A stretch of 18,623 nucleotides of DNA from Deinococcus fonticola (GCF_004634215.1 NZ_SMMH01000045.1:1-18623); one strand, 5' to 3'. Counted from the first letter of the stretch, positions 1-7,540 are shown. Numbers and translations: made by a program. Notes: generated by a model from the letters alone, not told the origin.

Positions 1-35
1 TTGCGCAGCGGGACCGCGCTGAGAACGTACTGTAG
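1..35 (+). CDS. Possible 3' tail of an upstream gene (partial)
   Basis: Reading from base 3, the frame gives a short tail ending AENVL and a TAG stop at 33-35. A terminator-like hairpin begins 11 bases later, which is why this frame is preferred. Only about 10 codons are visible and another frame is open through base 99 (stop TGA 100-102), so the call is weak. No function can be given. Confidence 0.25.
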   Translation, partial: AQRDRAENVL

Positions 36-45
36 GATAGCCATT

Positions 46-98
46 AGACCCATTGGAAGCGGTGTGTTCACAGCCCCATTTTCGGTGGGTCTTTCTTT
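46..98 (+). terminator. Terminator-like hairpin, or two alternative hairpins, before the epimerase gene
   Basis: AGACCCA (46-52) is the exact reverse complement of TGGGTCT (86-92), and the right arm runs into TTCTTT. CCCATT occurs twice, at 49-54 and 75-80. Both copies can pair with GGTGGG (84-89), the second copy making a tight hairpin with a 3-base loop. It probably ends upstream transcription; mutually exclusive folding is possible but unproven. Confidence 0.45.
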
Positions 99-190
99 GT
101 GACCTCAAAACTGCACGAACCATTGGTGAAAGCCCCCGCAGATGCTAAAGGCAGTCTGCAAGTCCAAGTTCGCAAGTACGGAGTAGCCCC

Positions 191-1297
191 ATGAAAATCA
201 CCCTGCTCATTCCCCTCTGCCTCGTCCCGCTCGCTCCGCTGGCCGCCGCCCAGGCCATCCCCACCGCCACCACCTGCGCGGTCAGTCCCGCCGCCACCGA
301 CCAGTGGCCCGAATGGAACCCTGGCACGAAATTTGCCACCCCGGTGAAGCAGGCCCTGGAACGCTTCAAAGCCCAGCCGAGCGAGTGGAAAACCTACGTC
401 ACCCCAGGGGGGCACACCTGGAACGGCGATTACCTGGGCTTCAGTGGTCAGGGGGTCGTGGAACGCTGGGATTACATCAGCCTCGACAAAGAAGACATCC
501 CCGTGGTGAAGTACAAGGGGGTGTACTACCGCAACCCCAACACCATTGCCCAGAACGCCCTGAAGTACTACGGGCGCTACCTGAAAGACCGCCAGGAGGT
601 GAACAAGACCACCTTCCTGAAGCACGTCGACGCCATGCTGGCGCAGCAGGACGGGCGTGGGGCGATGGTGATGCCGTACCCGTACAAGGCCCCCCGGAAC
701 TTCACGGAGTACGCGAAGGGGTGGGTGTCGGCCATGTCTCAGGGACAGGCCATGAGCGTGTTCGCGCGGGCGTACGACCTGACGAAAGACGAGAAGTACC
801 TGACGGCCGGGCGCAAAGCGCTGGCGTTCCTGAGCCTGCCCGTGACCCGTGGGGGATCGGTGAGCAGTCTGGGGAACATCGACCCGTCGCTGGGGCGCTA
901 CCTCTGGTTCGAGGAATACCCGCAGGACAAGGAATCGAAACCCAGCCACGTGTTCAACGGCCACGTGTTCACGGTGCTGGGACTCTACGACTGGAGTCAG
1001 GTAGACAAGACCAGCACCGGGCGAACCGCCGAACGGCTGTTCAGGTGTGGGGCCTACAGCCTGGAACGCGCCCTGCCGTACTTCGAGCTGGGCGGGTACT
1101 CGGCCTATGACCTGGGGCACCTGACGGACGGGCTGGTGGCCCCGCGCATTCAGCTGATTCAGTACCCCTACCAGACAGTGCACATTTACCAGCTGCTGGC
1201 GCTGTACTCGTTGACGAAGAAGCCCGTGTACCTGGAGTGGGCAAACCGCTTCAGCCATGACCTGGGGCAAGGAGACGTGTCCATTCCGCAGCCCTGA
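191..1297 (+). CDS. Secreted D-glucuronyl C5-epimerase family protein
   Basis: This 368-aa protein resembles the C-terminal catalytic domain of heparan/heparosan glucuronyl C5-epimerase (GLCE, Pfam C5-epim_C), which converts GlcA to IdoA within a polymer. Residues 1-21 form a signal peptide, so it acts outside the cytoplasm. Family-like blocks are YPYKAPRNFTEYAKGWVSAM (163-182), a helical repeat AMSVFARAYDLT (187-198), SHVFNGHVFTVLGLYDW (252-268), and a C-terminal block with AYDLGH (305-310) and YPYQTVH (325-331). As I recall human GLCE, the tyrosines in the last two motifs match catalytic Tyr560 and Tyr578. ATG at 191 has a GGAG seven bases upstream. It converges on the BNR_4 gene and adjoins acetylation genes, suggesting a uronic-acid exopolysaccharide substrate. 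The family call is fairly firm; the substrate is inferred. Confidence 0.82.
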   Translation: MKITLLIPLCLVPLAPLAAAQAIPTATTCAVSPAATDQWPEWNPGTKFATPVKQALERFKAQPSEWKTYVTPGGHTWNGDYLGFSGQGVVERWDYISLDKEDIPVVKYKGVYYRNPNTIAQNALKYYGRYLKDRQEVNKTTFLKHVDAMLAQQDGRGAMVMPYPYKAPRNFTEYAKGWVSAMSQGQAMSVFARAYDLTKDEKYLTAGRKALAFLSLPVTRGGSVSSLGNIDPSLGRYLWFEEYPQDKESKPSHVFNGHVFTVLGLYDWSQVDKTSTGRTAERLFRCGAYSLERALPYFELGGYSAYDLGHLTDGLVAPRIQLIQYPYQTVHIYQLLALYSLTKKPVYLEWANRFSHDLGQGDVSIPQP

Positions 1298-1312
1298 AGT
1301 GATTTTGAACTG

Positions 1313-1344
1313 CAAACGCCCCCGGCCTGCGCTGGGGGCGTTTG
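1313..1344. terminator. Bidirectional terminator between convergent genes
   Basis: CAAACGCCCCC (1313-1323) and GGGGGCGTTTG (1334-1344) form a perfect 11-bp stem with a 10-base loop. It lies between the stop codons of the epimerase gene (+) and the BNR_4 gene (-), so it can serve both. The T-tracts are short (TTTG on each side). Confidence 0.85.
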
Positions 1345-1352
1345 GTTGGAGG

Positions 1353-2546
1353 TCACTGGCAGGTCTGTTGCCCGGCAGGCACGATCAGGAGGTCTGTCCT
1401 GAAATCGTTCAAATCCCGGTACCAGTCGATGAATGTGGCGATCAGATCACCGCTCGACTGCTCGACAAAACGCGGCCAGGTCAACGGGCGGCTGGACTTC
1501 AGGAAGGCGCAGGACGTGCGGTCGGTCAGGTTGAAGGCCCTGAGCTGGTAGGTGTCATTTTCGCGCTTCGCGTACACCACCCGCCGGCGATCGGCATCGA
1601 CGAAAAGACCGCTGGGGTAAAAGGTGACGTCCGCCTGGTCGATCTGCTGGACGTGACCGTCATACAGCATGACCTGTGAATGGCCAAGGTTCGCGCCCTC
1701 CTGGCCGCAACAGGGAATAAATTCCCGGTCGTACTGCATGAACCCCACGATGGGTTTTCCTTCCGCAGTGAGCTGCATGTGCCAGGCCCTCAGCTGAAGG
1801 TCGTCCGGCTGGGTGTAGACCGGGGGGTGGGTGTTGAGGTTGGGAATGGCCTGCCCTTCCGGGGTGCTCCACGTGATCCCGCGCGTGTCGGACACGGCGA
1901 CATGCAGGAACTGGTGTTTTTTCAGGACATAGTTGTAGTAATTCCAGGCCAGCCCGAAGCGGCCGTCACGGTAGGTGGTGGTGAAGTAGACGACGCTGTC
2001 CTTGGGAAACCGGACGACCATGCGTTCTTCGCGCCGGCCGAGATCGAGGTCACCGGGCACGGTCATGAGTTTGAGGCCGAGATCACCGGCCCTGTAGCGC
2101 CTGAAGAAAATGTAGAGCCGTTCATCCGGGCCGACATAGACCTGCGGGTAGGTGGCGTTTTCTTGAAGTTTCACGGCGGGCTGCCACTGGGTCAGGTCAT
2201 TCGGCCGCAGGGAGATCCGCAGCATCAGGTCGCTGTTGTGACGGGCATAGACAGCCACGTAATGGTCTTTGTACTTCCCGGCCTTCATCTGCACCAGAAC
2301 CGGACTGTCATGGTCATCTATTTGCTTCCAGTCATGCAGCAGGACTGGAGGGGTCAGCGAGCCGTCACGTTGCAGCGACTGGACGTAGAGCTGCCCATTG
2401 TTGTTGACGTACGTGAAGTGGGTGGTTCCGGCAATGTTGACGGCCTGCGGCGCGTTGTACCAGAGGTTGGTGGCGTCTGGAACCAGGGTGGTCGCCAGGG
2501 CGCCGCCGCTGAGAGCCAGGAAAAGGAGGAGGGATTTCATGTTCAT
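1353..2546 (-). CDS. Secreted BNR_4 beta-propeller protein, candidate polysaccharide lyase
   Basis: This 397-aa exported protein resembles the BNR_4 family, a beta-propeller fold that includes ulvan lyases (PL24/PL25) cleaving polymers with GlcA or IdoA. From the chosen start, residues 1-18 are a signal peptide. The propeller core contains DDHDSPVL (77-84), VYARHN (99-104), TYPQVYVGPDERLYIFFRR (132-150) and AWHMQLTAEGKPIVGFMQYD (254-273). His79 and His103 are candidate catalytic residues. A GTG start at 2627 would overlap the upstream stop, but it would bury the signal peptide 27 residues in; ATG at 2546 has AGAAGGG seven bases upstream. Last gene of the algF-to-lyase operon. It may trim or release the polymer, a role AlgL fills for alginate. 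A non-catalytic sugar-binding propeller is the alternative. Confidence 0.7.
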   Translation of the reverse strand: MNMKSLLLFLALSGGALATTLVPDATNLWYNAPQAVNIAGTTHFTYVNNNGQLYVQSLQRDGSLTPPVLLHDWKQIDDHDSPVLVQMKAGKYKDHYVAVYARHNSDLMLRISLRPNDLTQWQPAVKLQENATYPQVYVGPDERLYIFFRRYRAGDLGLKLMTVPGDLDLGRREERMVVRFPKDSVVYFTTTYRDGRFGLAWNYYNYVLKKHQFLHVAVSDTRGITWSTPEGQAIPNLNTHPPVYTQPDDLQLRAWHMQLTAEGKPIVGFMQYDREFIPCCGQEGANLGHSQVMLYDGHVQQIDQADVTFYPSGLFVDADRRRVVYAKRENDTYQLRAFNLTDRTSCAFLKSSRPLTWPRFVEQSSGDLIATFIDWYRDLNDFRTDLLIVPAGQQTCQ

Positions 2547-2623
2547 AACGTAACCCTTCTGGCGGGGGGGCGGCGGGTTCTTCCTGGCGGCCTGAACTTT
2601 TGCCTGTGACGGGGGGAAGGGGG

Positions 2624-2851
2624 TCACTTCTTCTCGACGATTCTCCAGGGGCCGAGCGGCGTGAACACGCGCGGCAGGGTGGGGCGTTCCAGGCGAACAC
2701 TTTGCAGGTCATCCAGTGACCAGCGCTGCACCTCGGTGCGCAGCAGCAGCCCGAGCGGCTTGTAGTAGTGGCGGAGCTTGTGGGTCAACTGGTGGTGAAT
2801 GCCGTCAATCTCCACGGTGACGCTGGTGACGTGATGCCCAAGAAGTTTCAT
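2624..2851 (-). CDS. Small conserved-looking protein of unknown function, 75 aa
   Basis: I do not recognise this protein. It starts MKLLGHHVTSVTVEIDG and ends PLGPWRIVEKK. It is basic and His-rich, with no signal peptide, membrane segment or cysteine. Codon third positions are mostly G or C, as in the neighbouring genes, which argues that it is translated. It sits 34 bases after the AlgJ-like gene and 77 bases before the BNR_4 start, so it belongs to the operon. No clear Shine-Dalgarno precedes the ATG. A cytoplasmic accessory or regulatory role for the polysaccharide locus is only a guess from position. Confidence 0.6.
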   Translation of the reverse strand: MKLLGHHVTSVTVEIDGIHHQLTHKLRHYYKPLGLLLRTEVQRWSLDDLQSVRLERPTLPRVFTPLGPWRIVEKK

Positions 2852-2885
2852 GACGCCATTGTGAAGGACGATTGTTGGACTCAGG

Positions 2886-4028
2886 TCATTTGTCCAGAGG
2901 ATACGCCACCCGCAAAAACCGTTCCGGAATTTCCCACACGACCACCTGTGGGGGATTGTCTTTTCTGTCCTGGCTTTTCAGGTACTCGCGCATGGGCAGG
3001 GTGGGGCCTTTGCCTTCCTGCGCGGCGTTCAGCACTTCAGTACCGAGTTCGCGGCCGAGCGCCTCCGAGAAGTGCCACACGTTGTCTTTCGTTTCGGCGC
3101 TGTAGGAGGTGCCCACCAATGTGACCGCTAACGTTTCGTCTCCCAGGAGTCCCCCACCTCCCTCGTCCGTGCGGGTGTACTCGGGTTCCTGTACGGTGTC
3201 CGGCGCTGGCCCCTGACCGTCTGGGACAGGAATGTACCGGAGCAAGTCACCCTTCCGCTTCACGACAGGTTTGGCCCCGGCACTGAACTCGGCGGGCGGC
3301 AGGTCGAGGTTCAGCCCCTTCACGGCGGGCGCGAGGGTCTGCGCGGCCACCACAGCACCGAAGGGCGTCCAGTGCGTGTCGGTACGCAGGAACACCGGGG
3401 CTTCCGGTTTGCTGGCCTGCTGGAACGCGGCCGCCAGGTCAGGCGTGGGGATGCCCGCCTGCTCCAGCTGCTGGCGGAATGACGGGTAAACAGGGGCGTT
3501 GACGGCAGGGACACGGACATGGCCGAGTTCCCCGGCGTGAATTCTGGCCTTGCTGGGAATCAGGGCCACCACGAGGGCCGCCCCGTCCTTCTTCAATTCG
3601 TCCCTGACCTGCTGGATGTAGGCCAGTTTGCTCTGGATTTCCGCCGCGTCGCCCTTGCTGGTCTGGAATTCTTCAGTGGTGAAGAGCCAGCCATTCTTTC
3701 CCACCACCGCGCCGTCGCGGGCTTCCCCGAAGAGTTTGTAGTTCAGCCCGCCCCACAGGTTCACGCTCGGATCGCGCCACGGCACCTTCGCGTCGAGGTT
3801 GTTTTTCTCGTAGTCGAGCATGGCCTCGCCGGTCAGGATGGCCTTGCCGCTGGGCCACTGCCGCACGCTGGGTGTGAGCAGGGTGGCCACGGCCCCCACG
3901 CCAATGACGCCCAGCAGGAAGGCTGCCGGCAACCAGTGCAGCACCTTTGGCGTGTCGTGGTTGTCGATGTTGTCTTTCAGCCCCTCGGCCTTGAGGTGAT
4001 GCTGATGTTCTTCGCGGTCTTTCGTCAT
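2886..4028 (-). CDS. algJ: AlgJ-like O-acetyltransferase (SGNH/DHHW family)
   Basis: This 380-aa protein belongs to the AlgJ/AlgX SGNH-hydrolase-like family that O-acetylates exopolysaccharides in the periplasm. A single transmembrane anchor (about 29-51) follows a charged N-terminus. KNGWLF (111-116) is the typical early motif. DTHW (217-220) supplies the Asp and His, and GTSYS (306-310) carries the candidate nucleophilic serine; these form the expected Ser-His-Asp set. ATG at 4028 has a GAGG that overlaps the TGA of the MBOAT gene seven bases upstream, so the two are probably translationally coupled. It likely takes acetyl groups passed across the membrane by the AlgI-like partner. It lacks the C-terminal carbohydrate-binding-like part seen in the AlgX-like protein at 6150-7490. 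Confidence 0.85.
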   Translation of the reverse strand: MTKDREEHQHHLKAEGLKDNIDNHDTPKVLHWLPAAFLLGVIGVGAVATLLTPSVRQWPSGKAILTGEAMLDYEKNNLDAKVPWRDPSVNLWGGLNYKLFGEARDGAVVGKNGWLFTTEEFQTSKGDAAEIQSKLAYIQQVRDELKKDGAALVVALIPSKARIHAGELGHVRVPAVNAPVYPSFRQQLEQAGIPTPDLAAAFQQASKPEAPVFLRTDTHWTPFGAVVAAQTLAPAVKGLNLDLPPAEFSAGAKPVVKRKGDLLRYIPVPDGQGPAPDTVQEPEYTRTDEGGGGLLGDETLAVTLVGTSYSAETKDNVWHFSEALGRELGTEVLNAAQEGKGPTLPMREYLKSQDRKDNPPQVVVWEIPERFLRVAYPLDK

Positions 4029-4035
4029 CAGTACC

Positions 4036-5457
4036 TCAAAACTGGAAGTAAAGGAAGGGGGTGTAAGATTGCGCGCTCAGTTTCATGATGGCCAGCACGA
4101 ACAGCGGCAGCAGGGCCACCGTCGCCAGCACCACCGGGCCGGGGCGCAGGAGCTTGCCGCCCACGTCCCCCATGCGAGCGCCCCACCACGGGGCGAGGTA
4201 CACGATGGCGGTGGCGATGACCATAGTGATCAGCACGCTGGGTTTGACCTGCCAGGCCAGCGTGTCCGACAGCCCGAAGCCGTTCAGGCCCAGCATGCCC
4301 TTGTACATCCGGAAGGCGTCTTGCACGTGGTCGGCGCGGAACATCACCCAGCCGATCATCACCAGCAGCATGGTGCCGGGAATGGTCAGCCAGGCGGTCA
4401 AGGGTTTGCGGCCCAGTTTTTCCTTCATCCACAGTTCGATGGCCAAGATGGTGCCGTGCCACAGACCCCACAGCACGAACGTCCAGTTGGCGCCGTGCCA
4501 CAGCCCGCCCAGCACCATGGTGATCCACTTGTTGAAATACGTCCGGGCCTTGCCCTTGCGGCTGCCGCCCAGGCTGATGTAGAGATATTGCTGCAACCAC
4601 CCCGAGAGGCTCATGTGCCAGCGGCGCCAGAACTCGGTGATGCTGCGCGAGATGTACGGGTGGTTGAAGTTCTCCGGGAACTTGAAGCCCATCATGGCCG
4701 CCAGGCCAATGGCCATGTCCGAGTACCCCGAGAAGTCGAAGTACAGCTGCAGGGTGTAGGCTGCCGCGCCCAGCCAGGCGTCGGTGAAGGTGGGGTTGGG
4801 CTGGTGGAAGGTGGCGGTCACGAGCGGGGCGATGGTATCGGCCAGCAGCACCTTCTTGGCGAAGCCGGTCATGAAGCGCGTGGCCCCATAGCTGAACTTC
4901 TCCAGGCTGTGGGTGCGGCTGCGGAACTGGTCGGCCAGCAGGTTGTACTTCAGCACCGGCCCGGCGATCAGATGCGGGAACAAAGCGATGAACGCCGCGA
5001 AATCCAGCGGGTTGTGGGTGGGGGGTTCCTCGCGGCGGTACACGTCGATGATGTAGCTGATCGCGTGGAAGATGAAAAACGACAGGCCGATCGGCAGCAG
5101 GATGGGTGTCCAGGCGAACGGCTGCATACCCAGCGTCTGCGTGATGGCGTTGAAGCTCTCGATGCCGAAGTTGGCGTATTTGAAGTACGCCAGCGCGCCC
5201 AGATTCAGCACCATGGCGCTGATCATCGTCCACATGCGCCCCCGGCCGTCGGGCTGCTTTTCCAGCACCAGGCCGTACACGTAGGCGGCCCCGGTAATGG
5301 CGATCAGCAGCCACAGGAAGTCCACCCGCCACCAGGCGTACAGCGCGTAACTGCCCGCCAGAATCCACCCGCTGCGCCACTTGAACGGCAGCAGGTAGTA
5401 GACGATCAGGAAGAGGGGGAGGAACAGAAAGAGAAAGACGTTAGAGCTGAAAACCAC
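4036..5457 (-). CDS. algI: AlgI-like membrane-bound O-acyltransferase (MBOAT)
   Basis: This 473-aa polytopic membrane protein moves acetyl groups across the inner membrane for polysaccharide O-acetylation. The N-terminus is strongly hydrophobic (residues 1-24). The MBOAT signature is clear: FWRRWHMSLSGWLQQYLY (276-293), then LGGLWHGANW (316-325), whose His321 corresponds to the essential histidine of Pseudomonas AlgI. Other family-like blocks are YFDFSGYSDMAIG (239-251) and the PENFNHPY segment (261-268). The start is GTG, 15 bases after the algF stop, with only a weak GGGG before it; translation may depend on coupling. Length fits AlgI, about 500 residues. DltB-type acylation is an alternative use of the fold, but the AlgF/J/X neighbours favour polysaccharide acetylation. 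Confidence 0.93.
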   Translation of the reverse strand: MVFSSNVFLFLFLPLFLIVYYLLPFKWRSGWILAGSYALYAWWRVDFLWLLIAITGAAYVYGLVLEKQPDGRGRMWTMISAMVLNLGALAYFKYANFGIESFNAITQTLGMQPFAWTPILLPIGLSFFIFHAISYIIDVYRREEPPTHNPLDFAAFIALFPHLIAGPVLKYNLLADQFRSRTHSLEKFSYGATRFMTGFAKKVLLADTIAPLVTATFHQPNPTFTDAWLGAAAYTLQLYFDFSGYSDMAIGLAAMMGFKFPENFNHPYISRSITEFWRRWHMSLSGWLQQYLYISLGGSRKGKARTYFNKWITMVLGGLWHGANWTFVLWGLWHGTILAIELWMKEKLGRKPLTAWLTIPGTMLLVMIGWVMFRADHVQDAFRMYKGMLGLNGFGLSDTLAWQVKPSVLITMVIATAIVYLAPWWGARMGDVGGKLLRPGPVVLATVALLPLFVLAIMKLSAQSYTPFLYFQF

Positions 5458-5472
5458 GTTTCAGCCCCGGCC

Positions 5473-6060
5473 TTACTTCGTCTTGGTGGTGCTCTGGGTG
5501 AGGGTCATGCCGCTGTCGGTGACGACCAGGGCGTAGGCGTTGCCGCGTTCCAGCTTGACTTTCTTCACGGTGCCCAGGGCCTTGCTGCCCGCGAAGGCCG
5601 CGAGGTCGACGGTGATGCCGTTCACGGCGCGGCTGCCGCTTTCCCCGGGCTTCACGTCTTTCACCACAGTGGTCTTGCCGTCGGCGGTTTTGAGGTCGAG
5701 GGGGGCCTTCGTGAGGTTGTACACGGTGAGCAGGGCCTTGGCGCGGTTGTCGGCGGCCTGGTCTTTGAGCAGCACGAGTTTGCCCCCGCTGACCATGACG
5801 GAGTAGAAGTTGCCGGCCTCGACCTTCAGTTTCCCGGCGGTGGTGCCGAGTTTGGCCTCGAAGTCCCCCTGCGGGACGATCACGTAGGCACTGGCGGCGG
5901 CCTTCTCGGCGGTGACGGCCTTGCCGGCGACGGTGCCAGTGGGGGTGTTCAGCACCCGCACGAACGCACTGTTGGCGGGCGGCGCAGGATCGTACAGGCC
6001 TTCCTGGGCGGCGGCGGCGGTCAGGAGGGTCAGGGCAGTCAGCGTCAGGGCTCGTTTCAT
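5473..6060 (-). CDS. algF: AlgF-like periplasmic O-acetylation adaptor
   Basis: This 195-aa protein resembles AlgF, the periplasmic factor needed with AlgI, AlgJ and AlgX for alginate acetylation. A signal peptide (about 1-19, cut after AAA) is followed by GLYDPAPPANSAFVRVLN (21-38), the hallmark AlgF N-terminal motif. The rest is rich in beta-prone, Ala/Val/Lys/Thr segments that look like two similar beta domains (about 55-100 and 108-190). It is the first gene of the minus-strand operon, with algI 15 bases downstream. The ATG has only GAAGG two bases away. A TAGAAT box nine bases upstream suggests a very short 5' leader instead. There are no cysteines. Confidence 0.85.
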   Translation of the reverse strand: MKRALTLTALTLLTAAAAQEGLYDPAPPANSAFVRVLNTPTGTVAGKAVTAEKAAASAYVIVPQGDFEAKLGTTAGKLKVEAGNFYSVMVSGGKLVLLKDQAADNRAKALLTVYNLTKAPLDLKTADGKTTVVKDVKPGESGSRAVNGITVDLAAFAGSKALGTVKKVKLERGNAYALVVTDSGMTLTQSTTKTK

Positions 6061-6069
6061 GGCCTTCGC

Positions 6070-6075
6070 ATTCTA
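6070..6075 (-). promoter_or_regulatory. Candidate -10 box for the algF operon
   Basis: TAGAAT on the minus strand lies nine bases before the algF ATG, which would put the transcript start two or three bases before the start codon. No good -35 box is seen. It faces the promoter of the divergent AlgX-like gene within 89 bases. Confidence 0.4.
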
Positions 6076-6137
6076 GCGGGTGAGCTGAAATTGACCTGAC
6101 CCGCGCCGCGGGAGCGCCTGGCCAGCGCGCCGGTCGC

Positions 6138-6143
6138 TATACT
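6138..6143 (+). promoter_or_regulatory. -10 box of a leaderless transcript for the AlgX-like gene
   Basis: TATACT ends exactly six bases before the GTG at 6150, so transcription is expected to start at or next to the start codon. There is no Shine-Dalgarno before this gene. Leaderless mRNAs with this TANNNT spacing are well known in Deinococcus. No matching -35 box is present at 17 bases. Confidence 0.6.
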
Positions 6144-6149
6144 CAGCCA

Positions 6150-7490
6150 GTGCGGTGGAAGCGCGTAACGTGGCTGCTCAGTCTCCTGGGGCTGGTGGGC
6201 CTGTCCGGGTTCGTGGTGGTCGGGCGTGCCCAGGCGCCGCAGCTGTGTCCCGCCGCCAGAACCGAGTTGAAAACCCTCGTGACTGACGGCCGGGGGCGCC
6301 TCTTTACCGCCACCACCCTGCAACAGGACTTTGACGCCCGCGCCTTCCGGGCCGACCTGCAGGACATGGCCCGGCGCCTGACGCGCCTGAACAGCAGCCT
6401 GGTGGCGGTTCCGGTGCCCTGGAAGGCCCTGCTGGTCGTGCCCCCGGGCAACAGCGGCTCACCTCAGCTGCTGGGCTTCGAGCCATTGAAAGCCCGCCAG
6501 GGGTACTGGAGCGTCACGAACACCTTCCGGGCCGCGGGCATCCCCACCCTGGATGTCCTGTCGCTCTACCTGAACTCGGGAGAGACGCCCTACTTCAAGA
6601 CCGACCACCACTGGACGGCTCGCGGGGCTGAACTGGCCGCCGCCGGCATCCGGCCGCTCCTGACGCCGCTGACCTTGCAGAGGCTCGGGAACCCGGCCCC
6701 GCTGCCTCCTCCCACCTTTCAGGGAACCGTCGAGTTCACCGGCAGCCACGCCGCCCTGGCGGACACCGTCTGCCCGCCGGTGTGGCCGCTGGAAAAGACC
6801 TTTCAGAGCGTGACGGTGGGCCTGCCGGAACAGGGGCTGCTGGACGAGGCGGCGCTCCCCGTTCTTCTGTTCGGCAGCTCGTTCTCGCGCAGCGCCCGCG
6901 TGAACGACGCCCAGGCGCTGCCCAGTTACGGGTTTGAGCAGTGGCTGAGCGCCGACCTGGGGGTGGCCGTGCAGAATGAGGCGTTCAGCAGCGGCTCACA
7001 GGGCAGTTGGCTGGAGTACCTGGCGCAGCACCTGGGTGAGCCCCTGCCGCCCCTGATCGTCTGGGAGATGCCCATCGCGGATTTCGCCCGGGATCACCAG
7101 GCTGCCACCGCCCTGTTCTTCGATCAGCTGATCCCGCTGCTCTCCCTGACGGAATTTCCAGGCGCCCCGCCCACCCAGGTGCTGCAACAGCGTCCCTTCA
7201 AGCAGGTCAAGGCGGCGTATGACCTCGGCCCACTGCCCGCCCAGGCGTTCGTGCAGGTGCGGCTCTCGAAAGCCACTGCCCTGTCCCCCCGTGTGACCGT
7301 CGAGGGAACAGGCGGTCAGCGCACGGTGACGCTCAGACGTGAGGGAAACAAGGCCATGGCCATGCCGGGATACGCGCTGAGGCTCCCCAGGGATCTGGGG
7401 ACGCTCAAACGCCTGGTGCTGGAGTGGCCGGTGGCGTCCAATGACCTTGCCCCGCAGGTAGAGGCCGTCACCATTCATGCGCTGAAGTGA
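6150..7490 (+). CDS. algX: AlgX-like polysaccharide O-acetyltransferase
   Basis: This 446-aa exported protein resembles AlgX, which transfers acetyl groups onto the polymer during export. An N-terminal hydrophobic segment (about 7-25) acts as signal or anchor. The SGNH domain has TDHHW (151-155) and FGSSFS (241-246), giving Asp152, His154 and a serine at 243-244. The region from about 340 to 446 is beta-rich and may correspond to the carbohydrate-binding module that distinguishes AlgX from AlgJ. Cys33 and Cys208 could form a disulfide, as both lie in the exported part. The GTG start is chosen because TATACT lies six bases upstream, giving a leaderless mRNA. It is divergent from algF and separate from the main operon, so its expression may be set independently. 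Confidence 0.82.
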   Translation: MRWKRVTWLLSLLGLVGLSGFVVVGRAQAPQLCPAARTELKTLVTDGRGRLFTATTLQQDFDARAFRADLQDMARRLTRLNSSLVAVPVPWKALLVVPPGNSGSPQLLGFEPLKARQGYWSVTNTFRAAGIPTLDVLSLYLNSGETPYFKTDHHWTARGAELAAAGIRPLLTPLTLQRLGNPAPLPPPTFQGTVEFTGSHAALADTVCPPVWPLEKTFQSVTVGLPEQGLLDEAALPVLLFGSSFSRSARVNDAQALPSYGFEQWLSADLGVAVQNEAFSSGSQGSWLEYLAQHLGEPLPPLIVWEMPIADFARDHQAATALFFDQLIPLLSLTEFPGAPPTQVLQQRPFKQVKAAYDLGPLPAQAFVQVRLSKATALSPRVTVEGTGGQRTVTLRREGNKAMAMPGYALRLPRDLGTLKRLVLEWPVASNDLAPQVEAVTIHALK

Positions 7491-7517
7491 CCGGAATGAC
7501 CAGCCCCTGCTGACCTG

Positions 7518-7540
7518 ACCGCCCCACACGGGCGGTTTTT
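7518..7540 (+). terminator. Rho-independent terminator after the AlgX-like gene
   Basis: ACCGCCC (7518-7524) pairs with GGGCGGT (7530-7536) around a 5-base loop and is followed by TTTT. It lies 28 bases after the stop codon. Confidence 0.9.

Noticed and set aside
68..1315. 415-codon minus-strand frame over the epimerase gene
   Set aside because: Arg/Val/Gly-rich shadow; the plus strand encodes a recognisable signal peptide and GLCE domain with a good ribosome-binding site.
1680..2609. 309-codon plus-strand frame over the BNR_4 gene
   Set aside because: Composition of a shadow frame; no start signal or domain.
4069..6099. 676-codon open frame on the plus strand, antisense to algI and algF
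   Set aside because: Low-complexity Gln/His/Gly/Ala-rich translation with no domain; it mirrors clear MBOAT and AlgF genes and is a by-product of high GC.
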